The notes under the pieces are model-generated. The model was not told where the DNA came from. It ran no database searches and saw nothing but the letters and a program-made list of their open reading frames with translations. Below, in pieces: positions 44,447 to 53,476 of a stretch of 64,000 nt of DNA. The translations under genes and the position numbers were made by a program. The stretch's first letter is position 1. Each line of letters starts with the position of its first letter. The stretch is from positions 6,107,001-6,171,000 of the forward strand of contig NZ_CP121666.1 of assembly GCF_029714325.1 (NCBI RefSeq). Reading direction: 5' to 3'. Origin of the DNA: Bradyrhizobium sp. CB1717 (GTDB lineage: Bacteria; Pseudomonadota; Alphaproteobacteria; Rhizobiales; Xanthobacteraceae).

Positions 44447-46323
44447 TGGACAGCCGCGAGTTTCCCGTCGAAGCGCAGAGCAAGGACCTGCTTCGTTTCC
44501 TCACCTGTGGATCGGTGGATGACGGAAAGTCCACGCTGATCGGCCGCCTGCTGCATGACTGCAAGCTGGTCTTTGAAGATCAACTATCCTCGTTGGCGGC
44601 GGAGTCGAAGCGCCACGGCACCACCGGGGACGACATCGACCTTGCACTTCTCACGGATGGGCTCGAAGCCGAACGGGAGCAAGGCATCACGATCGACGTT
44701 GCACATCGCTTCTTCAGCACGCCCCGACGTTCCTTCATTGTCGCCGACACGCCCGGCCACGAGCAGTACACGCGGAATATGGCCACCGGCGCATCGACGG
44801 CCGATCTCGCCATTCTCCTGATCGATGCGCGCAAAGGTGTTCTGCCGCAGACCAGACGACACTCCCTGATTTGTTCGCTGCTCGGCATACGTCATGTCGT
44901 CCTGGCCGTGAACAAGATTGATCTGATCTCCTATCAAAGCGACATTTTCGGTCGCATTGTCGATGAATACAGAACCTTCGCCGAGGAACTCGGCTTTTCC
45001 TCGATCGCACCGATTCCAATCTCGGCCCGACATGGCGACAACGTTACGAAGGTGTCGGACAACACGCCCTGGTTTCGCGGGCCAAGCCTGCTCGACTATA
45101 TCGAAACCATCGATGTGAGTGGCGACACGATCGAAAGTCCGTTCCGCTTTCCGGTGCAATGGGTCAACCGGCCCCATCTTGATTTCAGAGGATACGCCGG
45201 AACGGTAGCATCCGGGACAATCAATGCCGGCGACCCCATCGCCGTCGCGAATTCCGGCAGACTCTCAAGGGTGAAGGAACTCTTGACCGCCGAAGGCGCT
45301 CAGACCTCCGCCCAGGCCGGTGACGCGATCACGATCACGCTCGCAGACGAGCTGGACATCGCCCGCGGCGATCTCCTGATCAGTCCGGATTCTCCTCCCG
45401 AAGTATCGGACCAGTTTGCCGCACATGTCATCTGGATGAGCGACCAGCAACTCATGCCTGGCCGCTCCTATCTGGCCCGCATCGGCACCCGGACGACGCC
45501 TGTTACGATCACCGGGATCAAGTACAAGATTGACGTCAACACGCGCGAACATCTTGCCGCTCGCACCCTCGGCCTCAACGATATCGCGTTCTGCAACCTG
45601 TCGACGGACACACCCGTCGCGTTCGACCCTTACGGGCAGAACCGCAAGACTGGATCATTTATCGTCATCGACCGCTTGACCAATCATACGCTCGGCGCGG
45701 GGATGATTGCGTTTGGCCTGCGGCGTGCCACCAATGTCCACTGGCAGGCCACATTGATAGGAAGGTCAGAGCGCGCTGAGCAGAAGCACCAGAAGCCAGC
45801 CATCATATGGTTCACCGGCCTGTCGGGTGCCGGCAAGTCGACGATTGCCAACATCGTTGAGCGCCGCCTTCACGCTGGCGGCCACCACACCATGATGCTG
45901 GACGGCGACAATCTGCGCCATGGCCTCAGCCGGGACCTCGGTTTCACTGAGGCGGACCGCGTTGAGAATATCCGGCGTGCCGGAGAGGCAGCAAAACTCC
46001 TGGTGGATGCGGGCCTGATCGTTCTCTGCTCGTTCATTTCTCCATACCGCGCTGAGCGTGACATGGTGCGTCGTCTGGTGCCCAATGGAGAATTCATCGA
46101 GATATTCGTGGACACACCCATCGACGAATGTGCACGGCGTGATCCAAAGGGCCTCTATGCCAAAGCGAAAGCCGGCAAGATCAAGAATTTTACCGGCTTC
46201 GATGCCCCGTACGAACCACCGACAGCTCCCGAAATACACCTGCAAACGATTGGCCAGCAGCCCGAGGAGCTGGCGAACCAGATCGTGAAGAAATTGGCCG
46301 CACTCGGAATTCTGTCCATCTGA
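44446..46323 (+). CDS. cysNC: Bifunctional sulfate adenylyltransferase subunit 1 / APS kinase (CysN-CysC fusion)
   Basis: 625 residues. The N-terminal CysN GTPase has a P-loop at 22-30 (GSVDDGKST), DTPGH at 101-105 and NKID at 156-159, followed by beta-barrel domains (DFRGYAGTVASGTI). A separate APS-kinase domain begins about 450, with P-loop GLSGAGKST (about 457-465), DGDNLRHGL, RAGEAAKLLVDAG and a DPKGLYAKA loop. Together with CysD the product converts sulfate through APS to PAPS. The same fused architecture occurs in rhizobial NodQ, so sequence alone cannot separate general cysNC from a dedicated PAPS source. Confidence 0.95.
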   Translation: MDSREFPVEAQSKDLLRFLTCGSVDDGKSTLIGRLLHDCKLVFEDQLSSLAAESKRHGTTGDDIDLALLTDGLEAEREQGITIDVAHRFFSTPRRSFIVADTPGHEQYTRNMATGASTADLAILLIDARKGVLPQTRRHSLICSLLGIRHVVLAVNKIDLISYQSDIFGRIVDEYRTFAEELGFSSIAPIPISARHGDNVTKVSDNTPWFRGPSLLDYIETIDVSGDTIESPFRFPVQWVNRPHLDFRGYAGTVASGTINAGDPIAVANSGRLSRVKELLTAEGAQTSAQAGDAITITLADELDIARGDLLISPDSPPEVSDQFAAHVIWMSDQQLMPGRSYLARIGTRTTPVTITGIKYKIDVNTREHLAARTLGLNDIAFCNLSTDTPVAFDPYGQNRKTGSFIVIDRLTNHTLGAGMIAFGLRRATNVHWQATLIGRSERAEQKHQKPAIIWFTGLSGAGKSTIANIVERRLHAGGHHTMMLDGDNLRHGLSRDLGFTEADRVENIRRAGEAAKLLVDAGLIVLCSFISPYRAERDMVRRLVPNGEFIEIFVDTPIDECARRDPKGLYAKAKAGKIKNFTGFDAPYEPPTAPEIHLQTIGQQPEELANQIVKKLAALGILSI

Positions 46324-46339
46324 CAGGCATTGGACTACT

Positions 46340-46768
46340 TCATCGATGCCCGATCGGCGAGGAGAACACCGGCGGCGGCGGCCGGTAGGGAGCGACGGAA
46401 ACGCCGAAGTTCCGGCCATATTGCTGCTGGACACCGGGGATGTTGACGATCCCGACCTTGAGGTCAGGCGATCTGGCATCGACGGGCGGCAGATTGATGC
46501 TCGGATTGACCCGATCGACCTCCCTCCTGAGCTTCTGGTTGAGGCAGTCCATCGACCGGCTGGATCCGATTTCCACTTCCACGCATCTGTCGGGCGAGGC
46601 CGGCGTCCGGCTACCGCTCGACGAAGCCGGGGAGCGACCATCAGCAGCGCTTTTCGGCGTGCTGCTTCCGACCACGATTTGCGGAAGAATGTTGACCTGC
46701 TCTTCGGCCACGGCCGATGACACGAGACAGGCTGTCAGAACCAGTGAAGATGTCATCAGCCGAATCAT
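46340..46768 (-). CDS. Small secreted protein of unknown function
   Basis: 142 residues from ATG 46768, preceded by GAGGAGATC. Signal peptide of about 21 residues (LVLTACLVSSAVAEEQ). The mature part is Pro/Ser-rich and low in complexity, with two cysteines (DRCVEVEIG and SMDCLNQKL) that could form a disulfide, and ends PYRPPPPVFSSPIGHR. No family recognised. Last gene of the Ton/TPS-associated string, convergent with cysNC at a 16-bp distance. Confidence 0.7.
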   Translation of the reverse strand: MIRLMTSSLVLTACLVSSAVAEEQVNILPQIVVGSSTPKSAADGRSPASSSGSRTPASPDRCVEVEIGSSRSMDCLNQKLRREVDRVNPSINLPPVDARSPDLKVGIVNIPGVQQQYGRNFGVSVAPYRPPPPVFSSPIGHR

Positions 46769-46839
46769 GATCTCCTCTCTTCCCGCAAGTGGGTGCGAAC
46801 GGACTCACCCCCGGACAACTCGTTCTATACGCACGGCCC

Positions 46840-47589
46840 CTATCGCCCTGCCCGCGCCTGCGCGACGAGCGCGCTGAGCTGGGTGTTGAGCGCAGCGATA
46901 TTCACCGTGCCCGTTCGCGATATGCCCAGACATTTCCTGCCACAGCCGCGCCCCGATGGGACCGGTTCACCAAACGTCGGCACGGGAACGCTGCCGGTCA
47001 CGCGAAAACCGCGAGCGGCGAGCTTGGAACGCACCGCCATGCAGTAGTTCACCGAAAGGAACGAGAAGCGCGTTTCGCCGTGGCCGGCGCGGTATTTCAT
47101 CGCGGCGGTGCAGAGGTCACCGCCGGCGAGGCGCCAGGCCTTCGCGAGATAGACGACACCGTAATGGATGTTGGTCTCAGGCACGGCCAGATCGGCCAGT
47201 GTGCCGGCGAAACCCAGCATGCGTGCCGTCGAGGGCAGGAGCTGCATCAAGCCGATCTCGCCGACACCGCCGATAGCACCCGGATCATATCCGCTCTCCA
47301 CGGCCATCACCGCCTCGGCGATTTCGGGCGCGAGACCGGCCTGCGCGGCCTCCTTTTCAATCAGGGCGCGATAACGCGAGCCAGCATCGGGTGCACGCGG
47401 CGGCGGCGCCTCGCTCTTCGCTTCGACCGGAGCATGACGAGCGTCGATGGTCTTCGGCGCCGATGTCGCCTCGGCCCGAGCGCCGACCGGAAACAGCAAA
47501 GCGAGTAGAAGCAATCCCAGGACCAAAGCGATCGACGGGAGCGACATCATTGATCGCGCCAAACGAACGCTTCCGTTGCGCGCCGACAT
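46840..47589 (-). CDS. Lytic transglycosylase (SLT domain)
   Basis: 249 residues. An N-terminal hydrophobic segment (about 17-38) acts as signal or anchor. The SLT fold spans about 70-185: catalytic Glu98 in AVESGYDP, then GEIGLMQLLPSTARMLGF, INIHYGVVYL-type helix and AMKYRAGHG. It cleaves peptidoglycan glycan strands in the periplasm. In large envelope-spanning or secretion loci such enzymes open the murein layer locally. It is co-directional with the upstream TonB-C-like gene, starting 3 bp after its stop. Confidence 0.88.
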   Translation of the reverse strand: MSARNGSVRLARSMMSLPSIALVLGLLLLALLFPVGARAEATSAPKTIDARHAPVEAKSEAPPPRAPDAGSRYRALIEKEAAQAGLAPEIAEAVMAVESGYDPGAIGGVGEIGLMQLLPSTARMLGFAGTLADLAVPETNIHYGVVYLAKAWRLAGGDLCTAAMKYRAGHGETRFSFLSVNYCMAVRSKLAARGFRVTGSVPVPTFGEPVPSGRGCGRKCLGISRTGTVNIAALNTQLSALVAQARAGR

Positions 47590-47592
47590 CTT

Positions 47593-48135
47593 CTATTTCT
47601 CCTGCTGCAATCGATCCGTCGCCCGCAGCGAGAACCGCAAATGCAGCGGCTGCAGCATCTCGGGCGGTGGCACGCCAACATTTTGGCCGGTCAGCAAGGC
47701 CCGAAGGTCGACGGAAGCTCTGGGATCACTGAGACCGTCAAATTCGACGCGATGCAGCCGACCATCCGACGATACCCAGGCTCGGAGTAAAAGTGTCACA
47801 GGCGGCACATCGCCACCTATGATGCGGCTGTCCAGGTACTCCTGGAAATGTCGGGCTTTTTCGTCGTCGGCCGCCAGTCGTTGCTCGATTGTGTGCTTCA
47901 ATTGCCTTGCGAAAGCCTGCCATGCCGGCGGAACCGCATCGGCCGGACGGTAGTCGCTCCTCTCCGCGGCAATCGGCGATGCGTTGACGCCAGCTCCAGC
48001 GGCAAGCAAACCGGCTGCCGCAGCCAGCGAGCCGGCGATTCTATTCCACCACGTGGTGCGGGATTCACGATGGGTCATCGTCAACATGTCTCGTTGGACC
48101 TGTCCGCGAACTCTTTCCGAACGCCTCAGCGACAT
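47593..48135 (-). CDS. Periplasmic TonB-C-like protein
   Basis: 180 residues if started at 48135; ATG 48087 or 48078 is equally possible because no clear ribosome-binding site exists. A hydrophobic signal segment (IAGSLAAAAGLLAAGAG) is followed by a helical region and a C-terminal TLLLRAWVSSDGRLHRVEFDGL...LTGQNVGVPPPEMLQPLHLRF. This C-terminus parallels that of the TonB at 52212-52931 (LWADATGRVHRIQLVSS...PPPRDMPMP). It lacks the long Pro-rich spacer of true TonB. Probably a periplasmic TonB-like partner; function unproven. Confidence 0.7.
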   Translation of the reverse strand: MSLRRSERVRGQVQRDMLTMTHRESRTTWWNRIAGSLAAAAGLLAAGAGVNASPIAAERSDYRPADAVPPAWQAFARQLKHTIEQRLAADDEKARHFQEYLDSRIIGGDVPPVTLLLRAWVSSDGRLHRVEFDGLSDPRASVDLRALLTGQNVGVPPPEMLQPLHLRFSLRATDRLQQEK

Positions 48136-48143
48136 CGCAACGA

Positions 48144-48659
48144 CTACTGAAGAGCGGCCGCCTGGCCGTTGATATCGGCGTTCTCGTATCCCACGGCCTG
48201 TTCGACCGGTGCCGTCGTTCCCTTCCTGGCCGACAGCTCGCGAAGTTCATCGCGCAAGTAGACGATCAGCTCCTGCACCAGGCGATCCCAGATGTCGATC
48301 TGCGCGCGCAGATGGTCCGCGGTCACCCCGCCCGCAACCGAGACATCCAGGGAAAGCACGAGGAACTGCTGGCTGAGCTGAAGGCGCGCAAACCGGCGCG
48401 TCGCATTCCAGCGATTGACCAGATCGAGCGGAAGCTCGCCCTGAACCTGGAGCACCGCGGTAAAGGCCGCATCGACGAAACTCTCGGTGTTCTCAAGCCA
48501 ATTCCCCGGACGAATGTCGAAGGTCAGACCTCCCGTTGCCGAGCGGAGATAGGTCAGACTGATCACGGGGTCGGTGAGCTCCTCCACGCGGTAGCCGACC
48601 TGTTGCAGTGCTGAACGCAGATCATCGAGGGTGAGCTTGACGATAACGGTATTGGACAT
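48144..48659 (-). CDS. YbjN-like protein
   Basis: 171 residues from ATG 48659 with GGAG 7 nt upstream. The sequence LTLDDLRSALQQVGYRVEEL...FDIRPGNWL...VDLVNRWNATRRFARLQL is the YbjN / type III secretion chaperone-like alpha-beta fold. No signal peptide. Members act as small cytoplasmic chaperone-like or regulatory factors. Lies 18 bp after the parvulin gene and 8 bp before the next start. Confidence 0.75.
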   Translation of the reverse strand: MSNTVIVKLTLDDLRSALQQVGYRVEELTDPVISLTYLRSATGGLTFDIRPGNWLENTESFVDAAFTAVLQVQGELPLDLVNRWNATRRFARLQLSQQFLVLSLDVSVAGGVTADHLRAQIDIWDRLVQELIVYLRDELRELSARKGTTAPVEQAVGYENADINGQAAALQ

Positions 48660-48677
48660 TGCTAACTCCACTGAGGT

Positions 48678-49724
48678 TTATTTCCGGGAATTGTCGAGCA
48701 GGCTCGAAAGGGCAAGCTCGTTGAGAATGGGCGGATTCTGCTTGAGTAGCTCCGCGAGGTAGGCCCGCCGCAGCACGGCGGCCCGTTCGCTGCGCATCTG
48801 CTGCACAAGCTGATCGCGCACTTCGGGCAAGGTCCGGGTGTAGGCCGCCTTGGTGTCGATCAGCTTGATGATGTGCCAGCCATCATCGAGCCGCACGGCC
48901 TCGGAGATCGCATTCTTGGCCAGTCCCTGCACCTGCGCCTTGATCTCCGGCCGGATCTGGTTTTCCGCAACCCAGCCGAGATCACCGCTGCCTTTCGAAT
49001 CACTCTCAGCCTGCGCAATCGCGCCGAAATCGGCGCCCGGGGCCCTCAGCTTCGCCTGGATCGCCTCGATCGATTTCCTCGCCTTGTCTTCAGCCACCTT
49101 GTCGCCCTCGTTCGCCGCGACGAATATCTGCGCGAGGTAGAACTGCCGAGGCACCAGCAAGGCGCCGCGGTTGGCGTCGTAGACCTTCTGGAGTTCGTCC
49201 TCGCTCGGGAAACTCTCAGGAGGCGTCGAGACCGATTGCAGGTAGATCTCGACCATGGCGTTCTCGCGCACGCGATCGAGCTGCGCCGCGACGTTTGGCT
49301 GCTGATCCCACTTCTTGGCCATCACTTCCTGCAACACCAGCCGGTTCGCGAGCAGCATGCGAACCGCCTGGCTCAGCAGCGCCGGGTCCTTCGCGAGCGC
49401 CGCCTGTTCGCGCGCTCCCAGCGCGCCGACATAAGCGCGGAGCTCCTCCGCCGAAATATTGGCCTCGCCGACCCGGGCGATGACGTCATCGCCACCGGTC
49501 GCCCTGGTGGACGCAATCCCCTGGGTTGTGGGTGCCGGAGCTGCCGACGTCGACGTTGCCGCGGCGGGCGCCGCCGGCTTCGGTTTTACAGCGGGTTGAG
49601 CCGGGCGTTGAGGCGCCGGCGCGCTCTGGGCAAGTACCGTCGCCACCGACAAGCCCAGGATCGCCAGGGCGGCTCCGGCTACAAGGATCGATCGCGATGA
49701 TCTGATAACGCTGAGACGCTTCAT
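48678..49724 (-). CDS. Periplasmic parvulin-type peptidyl-prolyl isomerase (SurA/PrsA-like)
   Basis: 348 residues. Signal peptide to about 33 (LSVATVLAQS), a Pro/Ala-rich linker to about 75, a SurA-like helical chaperone domain (about 80-175) and a parvulin domain (about 190-295: FYLAQIFVA, GADFGAIAQAESDSKGSGDLGWV, GWHIIKLID). It would escort unfolded outer-membrane or exported proteins such as TpsB, TpsA or the porin. ATG 49724 overlaps the stop of the coiled-coil gene (ATGA). Confidence 0.88.
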   Translation of the reverse strand: MKRLSVIRSSRSILVAGAALAILGLSVATVLAQSAPAPQRPAQPAVKPKPAAPAAATSTSAAPAPTTQGIASTRATGGDDVIARVGEANISAEELRAYVGALGAREQAALAKDPALLSQAVRMLLANRLVLQEVMAKKWDQQPNVAAQLDRVRENAMVEIYLQSVSTPPESFPSEDELQKVYDANRGALLVPRQFYLAQIFVAANEGDKVAEDKARKSIEAIQAKLRAPGADFGAIAQAESDSKGSGDLGWVAENQIRPEIKAQVQGLAKNAISEAVRLDDGWHIIKLIDTKAAYTRTLPEVRDQLVQQMRSERAAVLRRAYLAELLKQNPPILNELALSSLLDNSRK

Positions 49725-50320
49725 GGTGTTGCCTTCTGGTCAAGCAGCTTGTCGATACTTTCCTGAACGAAATTCTGCGCGCCGACGCGGCCCAGCCCGG
49801 TCAGCGGCTCGCTTGCGACTACGGCATCGCCCAGGGTCAGGCTGCGATATCGATTGAGAATGTCGCGACCGACATTGACGAGCTGCACGTTCTTGGCCTG
49901 GCAGCTCTTGGTGCTGGCCTTGTACGCCGTTGCCTCGCTCTCGAACTTGGCACGCTCGGCGTCCTTGGTGCGGGCGACCGTGGCGGCCTCCTCAAAGGCG
50001 ACCTTCCACTTTTCCAGCGTCTGGTTGCGCTCCTCCAGACGCTGGTTGAATTCGTCGACCGCCTCGCGATGCTGCTTCTGGAGCTGCTTCGCTTCCGCCT
50101 TGGCCGCGTCGACCTGCGCCTTCAAGGCCGCCTTCTCGCGGTCGGCGTCCGCGATCTTCGCCTGCAGGGCCGTTCGCTGATCTTCCATCTGCCGCGCCTG
50201 TGCGATGGCGCTGCGCAGCGCCTCACGCAGACGGTCGGTCTCGCTTTCGGCGCGAACCTCGCCACAAAACATCGCAGCCGCGGCTACGGCCGCCAGAAGA
50301 CCGGAAATCCGGGGATGCAT
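49721..50320 (-). CDS. Periplasmic coiled-coil protein
   Basis: 199 residues from ATG 50320. Signal peptide to about 24 (CGEVRAES). Residues about 28-135 are a long charged coiled coil (REALRSAIAQARQMEDQR, KAALKAQVDAAKAEAKQLQK). The C-terminus is a short globular part with one Cys (TKSCQAKNVQLV). No enzyme motif. Situated between the porin (2 bp upstream) and the parvulin gene; may be a periplasmic spacer or an assembly factor. Confidence 0.75.
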   Translation of the reverse strand: MHPRISGLLAAVAAAAMFCGEVRAESETDRLREALRSAIAQARQMEDQRTALQAKIADADREKAALKAQVDAAKAEAKQLQKQHREAVDEFNQRLEERNQTLEKWKVAFEEAATVARTKDAERAKFESEATAYKASTKSCQAKNVQLVNVGRDILNRYRSLTLGDAVVASEPLTGLGRVGAQNFVQESIDKLLDQKATP

Positions 50321-50322
50321 GA

Positions 50323-52158
50323 TCAGAACCTCGCGTTCAGATCGACTTGCAGGACATCGACGGCGTAAGGCACGCCCGCGATGTTGTTCGCGCTCAGCCA
50401 GCGCACGCTGGCCCACACGTCATCGCTGAGCCCGACATTGCCGCCGACGAAGTAACCCTTGAGATTGGTGCCGCCGAGGCCAAAGTCGGAATCGACGAAA
50501 GCGTCGATGGTGGCGTCGGATTGCAGGTATTTGTAACCCGCATGCACGTTCCAATCCCAGAGGTGCTTGATCTCCCTGTTGCCGACGGTGACGCGGCCGA
50601 GCCACCCCTGATTGCCGCCGTTGAAGGGACCAGGCACATTGCTCGCGACGTCGGGCCCGCGGTTGTTGACCGCATATCGATTCATCAGATTGCGGTCGAA
50701 CGCGCTGTTCCAGACGTACTCGCCGTCGAGCACGATGTGCACCGGGTGGAAATGTCCGAGGTCGAACTGCACGCTGCCGACGACGGGCCGATATTGCCCG
50801 ACCAGACCAAAATATTGATAGAGCGGCGGGACCGGCACCGTGGGATCGGAGACGATGTTGCGTAGCGTCGTGTAGGTGTTGCCCTTCTGGGCGAATGACG
50901 GCCGGGTCAGATCGGTATCGCACAGATCCGATGCCGACTGCACCGGACAGGGGCTGGAGAAGCGTCCCTGGACATTGGAGAAATCGTAGTAGGCGGCTGC
51001 GACTCGCATCGACGTCTCGGAGCTGAGGCGCGCCGCCACGCCCGCCTGACCGCCGAACAGCCATTTGTCGTGGTTGGCGAACTTCGTGACCCCGCCGGTC
51101 TTCGCGTCGAAATTGGTGCCTATGTTGAAGTCGGTATTGTAGATCGGGAACGCACCGGCGACCGCGAATGGTGTGACGTCCTTGGCGATCTCGTACTTTC
51201 CTTGCACCGCGAGACCGTCAAAGCCGAGGTCCCTGTGCCAGACGAGATCGGTCGGTGACCAGAATGGATTGTCGAAGCGGCCGACCGACACCGCCAGATT
51301 GCCGTCCCAGGATTGGTGCTTCAGATAGCCTCGATCGAGCCACAGTGCGTATTTCGAGAAATTGCCGCCGTTCGCACCAAGCGACTGATTGGTGGAAACG
51401 GGCGAACTATTCTCTCCCGTTGCGATGCGTATGCCCGCGGTGAACCCATTGAAGATGTCTGCCTCCATGCCCAGGCGAGCGCGAAGCCGGGCCTGGTGGC
51501 GGTCCTGGGTGGCGTTGTAGGTCGGCGCGAAGCTGTTGCTGTTCAGATCGTACGGTGAACCCGTGTTGATCGCGTTGAAATTGTATGCGTGAAGCTGGTC
51601 GTTGCCTTCCGGAAAGAAACTGCCCTGATAGCGCGAGCGCACATCGCCCGAGAAGCGGATTCGCTGCGCCCATTCCGGATAGGCGCCTGGCGAGGCCCAA
51701 TTTTCCTTTTGCGCCTTGGCCATCACTTCCTTCTTGATCTCCTCGCGCAACTGCCGTTTGACGACCTCGGGCACGTACGTGACGTGCCGGGTGCCGGGCG
51801 GCGAGACTGCTGCGGCCGCCGCGGTCGCAGCCTTGGCCGCTTCGTCGGCCTTGGCGGTGGCGTCCTTCGTGGCCTGGCGCGAGACATAGGCTTCGTCGTC
51901 GGCCTGCTTGATCAGCGCCTGAGCCTGCTCCTCCTTGATCACGCCCTGCTTCACCAGCAAGTTGACGAGATTGATCGTCGTGTTCGACGACAGGGGCTTG
52001 GCGTCGGACACGGTCGGACGCTTCGATTCGGATTTCTTCGCCACCGGGCTCTGATCCGGTGCGGCCTGGCCAAAAGCCGGCGCCGCGACGGCAAGCGCAC
52101 ACAGCGATATGGCGGTCGACGACGTCAGGCGGCGTGCGTCGTATCTCTTCCTCAACAT
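50323..52158 (-). CDS. Putative outer-membrane porin with coiled-coil N-terminus
   Basis: 611 residues. Signal peptide ends near 30 (AAPAFGQA). A periplasmic helical/coiled region covers about 55-120 (QGVIKEEQAQALIKQADDEA). A beta-barrel of amphipathic strands runs from about 165 to the terminal Phe (VDLNARF). Words such as RIRFSGDVRSRYQG, RLGMEADIFNGFTAGIRIATG and WLDRGYLKH match the large Porin_5 (putative porin) family. The N-terminal coil could contact peptidoglycan or the TonB/coiled-coil partners. Confidence 0.85.
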   Translation of the reverse strand: MLRKRYDARRLTSSTAISLCALAVAAPAFGQAAPDQSPVAKKSESKRPTVSDAKPLSSNTTINLVNLLVKQGVIKEEQAQALIKQADDEAYVSRQATKDATAKADEAAKAATAAAAAVSPPGTRHVTYVPEVVKRQLREEIKKEVMAKAQKENWASPGAYPEWAQRIRFSGDVRSRYQGSFFPEGNDQLHAYNFNAINTGSPYDLNSNSFAPTYNATQDRHQARLRARLGMEADIFNGFTAGIRIATGENSSPVSTNQSLGANGGNFSKYALWLDRGYLKHQSWDGNLAVSVGRFDNPFWSPTDLVWHRDLGFDGLAVQGKYEIAKDVTPFAVAGAFPIYNTDFNIGTNFDAKTGGVTKFANHDKWLFGGQAGVAARLSSETSMRVAAAYYDFSNVQGRFSSPCPVQSASDLCDTDLTRPSFAQKGNTYTTLRNIVSDPTVPVPPLYQYFGLVGQYRPVVGSVQFDLGHFHPVHIVLDGEYVWNSAFDRNLMNRYAVNNRGPDVASNVPGPFNGGNQGWLGRVTVGNREIKHLWDWNVHAGYKYLQSDATIDAFVDSDFGLGGTNLKGYFVGGNVGLSDDVWASVRWLSANNIAGVPYAVDVLQVDLNARF

Positions 52159-52211
52159 AAGTCCCCAGTCCTCTGCTAGTCACTCAACTCGAACGAATTG
52201 ATTGCGGATCG

Positions 52212-52931
52212 TCAGCTTGGCCGGCGTGCAGTGATGCGCGCCACTATCGGCATCGGCATGTCCCGGGGGGGCGGCTCCCGCAGCACGAGGCTGCCAAACA
52301 CGTCGGTGCGGATGATGGCGTCGAGCTCGGCGTCGCCGGTCGACGAGACCAACTGAATGCGATGGACGCGGCCGGTCGCATCGGCCCACAGCCGGATTTG
52401 CATCTGCATCGTCGCATTGCGCGTCTTGCCGTTGGCGTGCAGCGCCGCCTCGATCTGCGACTGCACTATCGCCTGATACCAGCCCCATCGACTGCCGCCG
52501 CCGCCTCCGCCGCCATACGGACTGCCGCCCACCTTGCTGCCGAGATTGAACAGGTCGCCGGGTCCGATGGCCTTGGCGTCGAGCGCCAGCGGGCCCGGCG
52601 GCTCTTCGTTCTTGGCGTCCTTGACCGGCTCGTCCTTCGGCTTCTCGACCGGCTTGTCTTCCTTAAACTCCGGCTCGGCCATCTTCGGCTGCTCGATCAT
52701 CTTCTGCTCGGGCGGCGGTGGAGGTGGCGGCGGAGGCGGCGGCGGCGTGATGTTGACGACCGTCAATTCGCGCACCTGGCGCGGCGGCGGCAGATCGTCA
52801 TGACCGACGAACATGAATATCGCGACGCCAAGGACGCCTGCGATAGCCAGCGCAGCACCGTAGCGCAGCAATGGTTTCGCTCGTGGCAGGGATAGCCGCC
52901 GCGGCCCGCCCTGTTGTTCCGGCGCATTCAT
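52212..52931 (-). CDS. tonB: TonB-type energy transducer (second TonB of the locus)
   Basis: 239 residues. Cytoplasmic head, one membrane segment at about 23-42, then a run of 12 prolines at 63-74 and a Lys/Glu/Pro-rich spacer (EDKPVEKPKDEPVKDAKNEE), a Gly-rich stretch, and a C-terminal TonB-like domain (IRLWADATGRVHRIQLVSSTG; APPP-like loop EPPPRDMPM). It would couple the ExbB-ExbD motor to an outer-membrane partner. Coupled to the upstream unknown gene by an ATGA overlap, within the run ExbB-ExbD-unknown-TonB. Confidence 0.88.
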   Translation of the reverse strand: MNAPEQQGGPRRLSLPRAKPLLRYGAALAIAGVLGVAIFMFVGHDDLPPPRQVRELTVVNITPPPPPPPPPPPPEQKMIEQPKMAEPEFKEDKPVEKPKDEPVKDAKNEEPPGPLALDAKAIGPGDLFNLGSKVGGSPYGGGGGGGSRWGWYQAIVQSQIEAALHANGKTRNATMQMQIRLWADATGRVHRIQLVSSTGDAELDAIIRTDVFGSLVLREPPPRDMPMPIVARITARRPS

Positions 52932-53476
52932 GACACCGCCTCGAGCGCGACCGGTTCGGAATTCCTGCCGGTGACGTACTGCATGACGAAATTCACGACC
53001 GTATCGAAGTCGGTCGTATCCAGCGTGATCGTGGCATCGGGAGCCGCCTCGATGACGACGTGATAGGTGGACCGATCAGCCAGGAAGTCGACATAGGCGA
53101 CGCGATCGATCGACAGGCGCGAGCCCGGACAGCGCGCCATCACCAGCAACAACGGATCGCGTTCGGGGTCGCGGCTCGTGACCTGCTTGCGCAGCAGGTC
53201 CGCAAGCTTGACCAGCAGGGCTTCGCCACGGATCGGGAAATGAAGCACCATGCCGGTATCCGACGCGCTTGGTCCGGCGCTGGCTCGCTCGACATTGTGC
53301 ACTCCAGCGGTCGATACAAGCGGCCCGAGCGGACGCGCGTTCGCGACGGTCGGCGGCACGTCGATGGCGGCCCGGTCCGCACAGGACAGGATCGCGCGAA
53401 GCCATGACCATAAGGCGCTGGCTCCCTTTCGCGGATCGGCGCGCATATCCATGGAGATGCCCATTCGTTCCGTCAC
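52928..53476 (-). CDS. Unknown protein between ExbD and TonB
   Basis: 182 residues. Both ends overlap neighbours by four bases (ATGA with exbD upstream and with tonB downstream), so it is firmly part of the Ton operon. No signal peptide, membrane segment or known motif. The C-terminal half (MVLHFPIRGEALLVKLADLL, DRVAYVDFLADRSTYHVVIE) looks like a compact alpha-beta domain; the N-terminal 60 residues look disordered. Likely a cytoplasmic regulator or assembly factor of the motor, by position only. Confidence 0.75.
   Translation of the reverse strand: MTERMGISMDMRADPRKGASALWSWLRAILSCADRAAIDVPPTVANARPLGPLVSTAGVHNVERASAGPSASDTGMVLHFPIRGEALLVKLADLLRKQVTSRDPERDPLLLVMARCPGSRLSIDRVAYVDFLADRSTYHVVIEAAPDATITLDTTDFDTVVNFVMQYVTGRNSEPVALEAVS

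Noticed and set aside
43508..46323. Calling these genes nodP and nodQ
   Set aside because: The fused CysN-CysC form fits NodQ, but no nod box, nodH or other nod gene is in the window, so the neutral names are safer.
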